Assembly (NCBI GenBank): GCA_035610365.1
Contig: CM069432.1
Location: 238,790,104-238,854,103, forward strand
Source: Aquatica leii
Taxonomy: Eukaryota > Arthropoda > Insecta > Coleoptera > Lampyridae
DNA: 64,000 nucleotides
Reading direction: 5' to 3'
Shown: positions 61,016 through 64,000 of the stretch, one piece after another
Numbering within the stretch: the stretch's first letter is position 1
Layout of the letters: each line of letters starts with the position of its first letter
Position numbers and translations under genes: made by a program
The notes under the pieces: generated by a model
Told to the model about the DNA's origin: nothing
The model's input: only the letters and a program-made list of their open reading frames with translations
Databases searched by the model: none

Positions 61016-61559
61016 TTATGTTATTCTTCAGTTATATGATTATGTGAATGTTTATTTAGAAACTACCATCTCTCAACTTCAAAATACCATCTTGAGTTGA
61101 GTCGAAAATAAAATTCTAGCGTGTTTTAATTTTTGGAACCCTATAGAATATTTTCACAAAGTTTGAGCAAAATCTAAAATAGCGCCGCAGCATTTTTTTG
61201 TGATTTCATATGGAATTACTCGATTAACTAATATGAATTACACAATAAATACATTGATATATTAACGTATTTAACCAGTAAGTTCAAACTTTACTCAGGG
61301 AAGCAACACCTTAATATGTTTTAGCCTTTAATGTTATAACAATTGAATATCTTTGACACAGATTATAAAAACGTAAGTAGACTACGGTATTTGTTAAACT
61401 GATAATAAACTGCAAAACACATTTCTTAATTTAATATTATACTAATAAGTCACCAATATTTAAAATTTGGTTAATAATCTTTTTTTTAATGTTTTTTTCT
61501 GGCTTTTTAGAGGTGTTCTTTTTTTGGTTTCTTTCTGTTCCATTTTCTATGCTTTTTTT
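61016..61559. other. AT-rich spacer, no recognised gene
   Basis: Nothing recognised. Confidence 0.4.
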
Positions 61560-61700
61560 CTGATTTTTATGTCGGAAATGTTTTTCTCTATTTTGATTTT
61601 AATATTTTCTGTATAATTTTAATTTTAAAACAACATTGGAAAACTTTTGTATTTTATTGAATTGGTAACACTTAACACTTTGACATATTGAAGTTCAGAT
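61560..61700 (-). repeat. Dispersed repeat R1, partial copy 3
   Basis: Reverse complement matches the right half of the R1 copies at 16330-16430 and 50080-50180. Shared landmarks are CTTCAATATGTCAAAGTGT, CCAATTCAATAAAATACAAA and CAATGTTGTTTTAAAATTA. Confidence 0.75.
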
Positions 61701-61780
61701 TTCAGATTTCTTACATGTTTATTTGCTACTTCAATTAATTACAATTTATATAGCTTAATCATATTTGATAACAATATAGC

Positions 61781-63089
61781 TTACATAACCCCATTGGATC
61801 GGTTTTCCACCTCCGAGTTGCCTCTTTGGTTTCTAACTTTTCCGCTGGGTTGAACATTTAATTCTAACTTAATTAAAGATGACATACTTCGGCCGCTTGT
61901 GCCTAGGCATGTCATCTTGATCGTAGTCCCAAAGCCTTCGGACGAGTGGGTTGGGGTGATGGGCTCGTTTGAATTTGTTGTCAGGATGCTTCTGACTTCG
62001 CGGTGGATGGCGTTCGTGCGACGGAAGTCTTCGTCGTCTGGATGGTTTGCTCTGAATTGGAGTTCGAGTGTGTCGGCGAAAGCTTCGGCTTTGTCTAGAT
62101 CGGTGAAGACCAGACCTCTGGGACCGTGAATGGCGGGCATGGGAGGATTATTCCTGTTTTCAAGGATTTTGGTCATTTGCCAGACGCTTAGGTCTTGTGA
62201 ATTTAGCGACTGAAGTTTGTCGTTGAAAAGGAGATTCCGATGATCTTCGATCTGGATTCGAATATTGTTTTGAGCTGCGTTGAGAGTTCTTTTATCGTTT
62301 GGATGGCGAGAGCGTTGCCATCTGCGTCTAAGGCGGTTTTTCTCGGTGATCAGGTCACGAATTTGAATTGGGAGTTGAAGGGGATCGGACTTGATTTTTG
62401 TGATAGTTTTTGTAGCTTTTGAAATGCATCTTTTTACAAGATCTGTAAAACTGGCGACCGCGGCTTGAAGTTGGGCGATGTTATTTATGACCGGGACTTG
62501 GGTGAAAAGTTTACTGGCCTCGAATTGGAATGTTGGCCACATGGTGATGTTCGTTTCGAACTGAAGGTTATCGTTTTCTGATTGATCACCGAGTTGTAAG
62601 AGTACGGGCTCGTGGTCGGAACTAAGGTTGGAAACGGTGGTTAAATCGTGAAGTAGCCTGATGTTGTTGAAAATGGCTATGTCAAGGACGTCGGGGAGTC
62701 CGTTGTGAGGGTGGATGGTAGGTTCGTAGGGTCCATCTACGACGAAATTTCGGATGCTGGCGAGGTCATGCAGGAGTCGACTGTTGCGGTTCGATTTCCT
62801 GCTGTGCCAGTCTGGATGTTTCGCGTTAAGGTCTCCTGCGAGAATTGTGGGGATCCTTGTGTTAAAAATTGCGTCAAAATCAGCGGGAATGACGTCTTTG
62901 GTGGGTGGGATATAAGCAGCGCAGAGAACTATGTCTCCGTTAGCTGCCGTATTAATGACGATTTGGGTTGCTTCAAGGTTTTGAAGTTGTGGCGTCGGAA
63001 TGTGGTGGTGGGAGATAGACCGTTTTACGTAGACGGCCGTACCTCCACCGCGACCTGTGGTTCGGTTGGTGTATGGCTTTTTATTTAAT
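61781..63089 (-). pseudogene. LINE (Jockey-like) ORF2 fragment: endonuclease and linker
   Basis: An uninterrupted minus-strand frame runs from a stop near 63090 to 61781, well upstream of its first Met at 62542. It holds the latter half of an APE-type endonuclease: GRGGGTAVYVKRSI, CAAYIPPTKDVIPADFDAIF, ILAGDLNAKHPDWHS and LSSDHEPVLLQLGD, with the D-x-N and SDH catalytic boxes. The linker follows (RRRWQRSRHPNDKRTLNAAQ, VWQMTKILENRNNPPMPAIH and GLVFTDLDKAEAFADTLELQ), as in Jockey-clade ORF2. It breaks off just before the reverse transcriptase; the last 50 residues look out of family. Truncated at both ends, yet open and GC-richer than its neighbours, so recent. Confidence 0.9.
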
Positions 63090-64000
63090 TACATTTGAAT
63101 TATCAAATTAAATTTGAAGTATTTTTACAGTATTCATATTGAAGTATTTTGCACAGCCAAAAAAATTTTTTAATAATCAGACCAATATTAAAATGATGAT
63201 ATTAATTATGCATTGATGTTCCGAATGTGCATTTAATATAACATTAGTGATAGTAGCATTAGTGGAGGCAATACTTTATATAAATATGCTTATGTAAATA
63301 TCAATTCTGTTAAAATGCATTTTAAGTATTAGATACATTTAAAATTTGAAATAAATGCCAATCTGATGTACCGTACTTATTATTATTATTATTTATTATT
63401 TGATTAAACTATGTAGATAATAAAATTACAATCCTTTATACGTTTCAAACCTGTAATGAGAAACACTATACTATTTGAATGTGAATAGGTGCGATCTTAA
63501 GCGGTCATTTTGGTTAAAGGCGAGTATACAGCCATAGTCATTGAAAATGTCCCTAAAATGAGCAATACCGCACGTTCAGTCACATTCTAATAGTATTAAT
63601 CGTATTTATACCTGTAAATAAGGTTATGGTTTTTTCTTTGTCGTCTAAATGCAAAAAGGTGATTACCATTACTTAATTTTGTATGTATTTCTCAAATCAA
63701 AAGGCTTTTAAATATTACTCTCAAATAAACGTTTTATAAAACCAAGATTTTCTTTATATTTTTTGTGCGAATTAAAAAACAAACACTTTTATCTAATTTT
63801 GAATAACAATTTATAAACATATTTTTGATAAACATAGGACATACTATATCGTCAAATTTTTAGGTAATAAATGTTTTGAATAAAAATGCCGAAATTATAT
63901 TTGCAAATGTATTTAAAAAGTATTTTTTACGTCTAAATTTTAACTATTAATGTAATTTATTGAAATATGTGTTCTGATAGTCACATTATTTTTGTATGTA
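63090..64000. other. AT-rich right edge, no recognised gene
   Basis: Contains a TTA microsatellite at about 63380-63402. Nothing else recognised. Confidence 0.45.

Noticed and set aside
1-64000. CRISPR array, rRNA or bacterial operon
   Set aside because: No regularly spaced short repeats, rRNA-like blocks or bacterial gene order; all coding sequence is of eukaryotic transposon type.

Overview
The window is strongly AT-rich (about 70% by eye) eukaryotic DNA in which every recognisable coding segment belongs to a mobile element. I found no intact host gene, tRNA, rRNA or CRISPR array. The mix (ZBED5-like and DUF4371-type hATs, pogo/Tigger-like, piggyBac, PIF/Harbinger, a Transib/RAG1-like remnant, Penelope-like, Jockey-like LINE, Ty3/Gypsy) points to an arthropod, most likely an insect. 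The species cannot be fixed from the sequence.

Layout. 0-3.4 kb is a badly decayed Ty3/Gypsy fossil running off the left edge. 6.3-9.2 kb is a near full-length hAT with matching inverted ends and an 8-bp target duplication. Inside its transposase sits a 447-bp insertion carrying a textbook type I hammerhead ribozyme, which looks like a metazoan retrozyme (343-nt unit, about 1.3 copies, 12-bp target duplication). 9.7-11.4 kb is an internally deleted pogo-like element with a deleted piggyBac inserted at a TTAA. 11.8-13.5 kb is a second deleted pogo-like element. 14.2-15.4 kb is a deleted ZBED5-like hAT. 18.2-19.1 kb is a Harbinger remnant. 19.7-28.1 kb is nearly featureless AT-rich DNA except for a piggyBac scrap at 26.4 kb and a GT-skewed block at 21.6-23.3 kb. 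28.1-30.1 and 39.0-41.2 kb are two more ZBED5-like hATs. 32.4-34.3 kb is a pogo-like transposase that keeps one reading frame along 622 codons with four internal stops. 35.4 kb holds a piggyBac tail, 35.8-36.8 kb a deleted hAT, and 42.1-44.1 kb a near full-length piggyBac with perfect 16-bp inverted ends. 44.5-46.0 kb is a four-unit tandem repeat.

48.3-49.2 kb is a Penelope-like reverse transcriptase fragment. 50.2-53.8 kb is a comparatively fresh but incomplete Ty3/Gypsy element. The C terminus of its Pol is fused to a TARG1/OARD1-type macrodomain, the most unusual protein architecture here. 54.5-54.8 kb is an integrase-core fossil, 55.2-56.7 kb an element with inverted ends of about 200 bp, 56.7-58.3 kb a DUF4371-type hAT, 58.8-60.1 kb the Transib/RAG1-like remnant, 60.6-61.0 kb a solo LTR related to the 50.2-kb LTR, and 61.8-63.1 kb a GC-richer LINE endonuclease fragment.

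The elements do not form a pathway; the window is a layered transposon graveyard. Two links stand out: the hammerhead retrozyme and the Penelope RT are the kind of non-autonomous and autonomous partners expected in one genome, and a dispersed repeat family recurs at 13.7-16.5, 49.3-50.2 and 61.6 kb.
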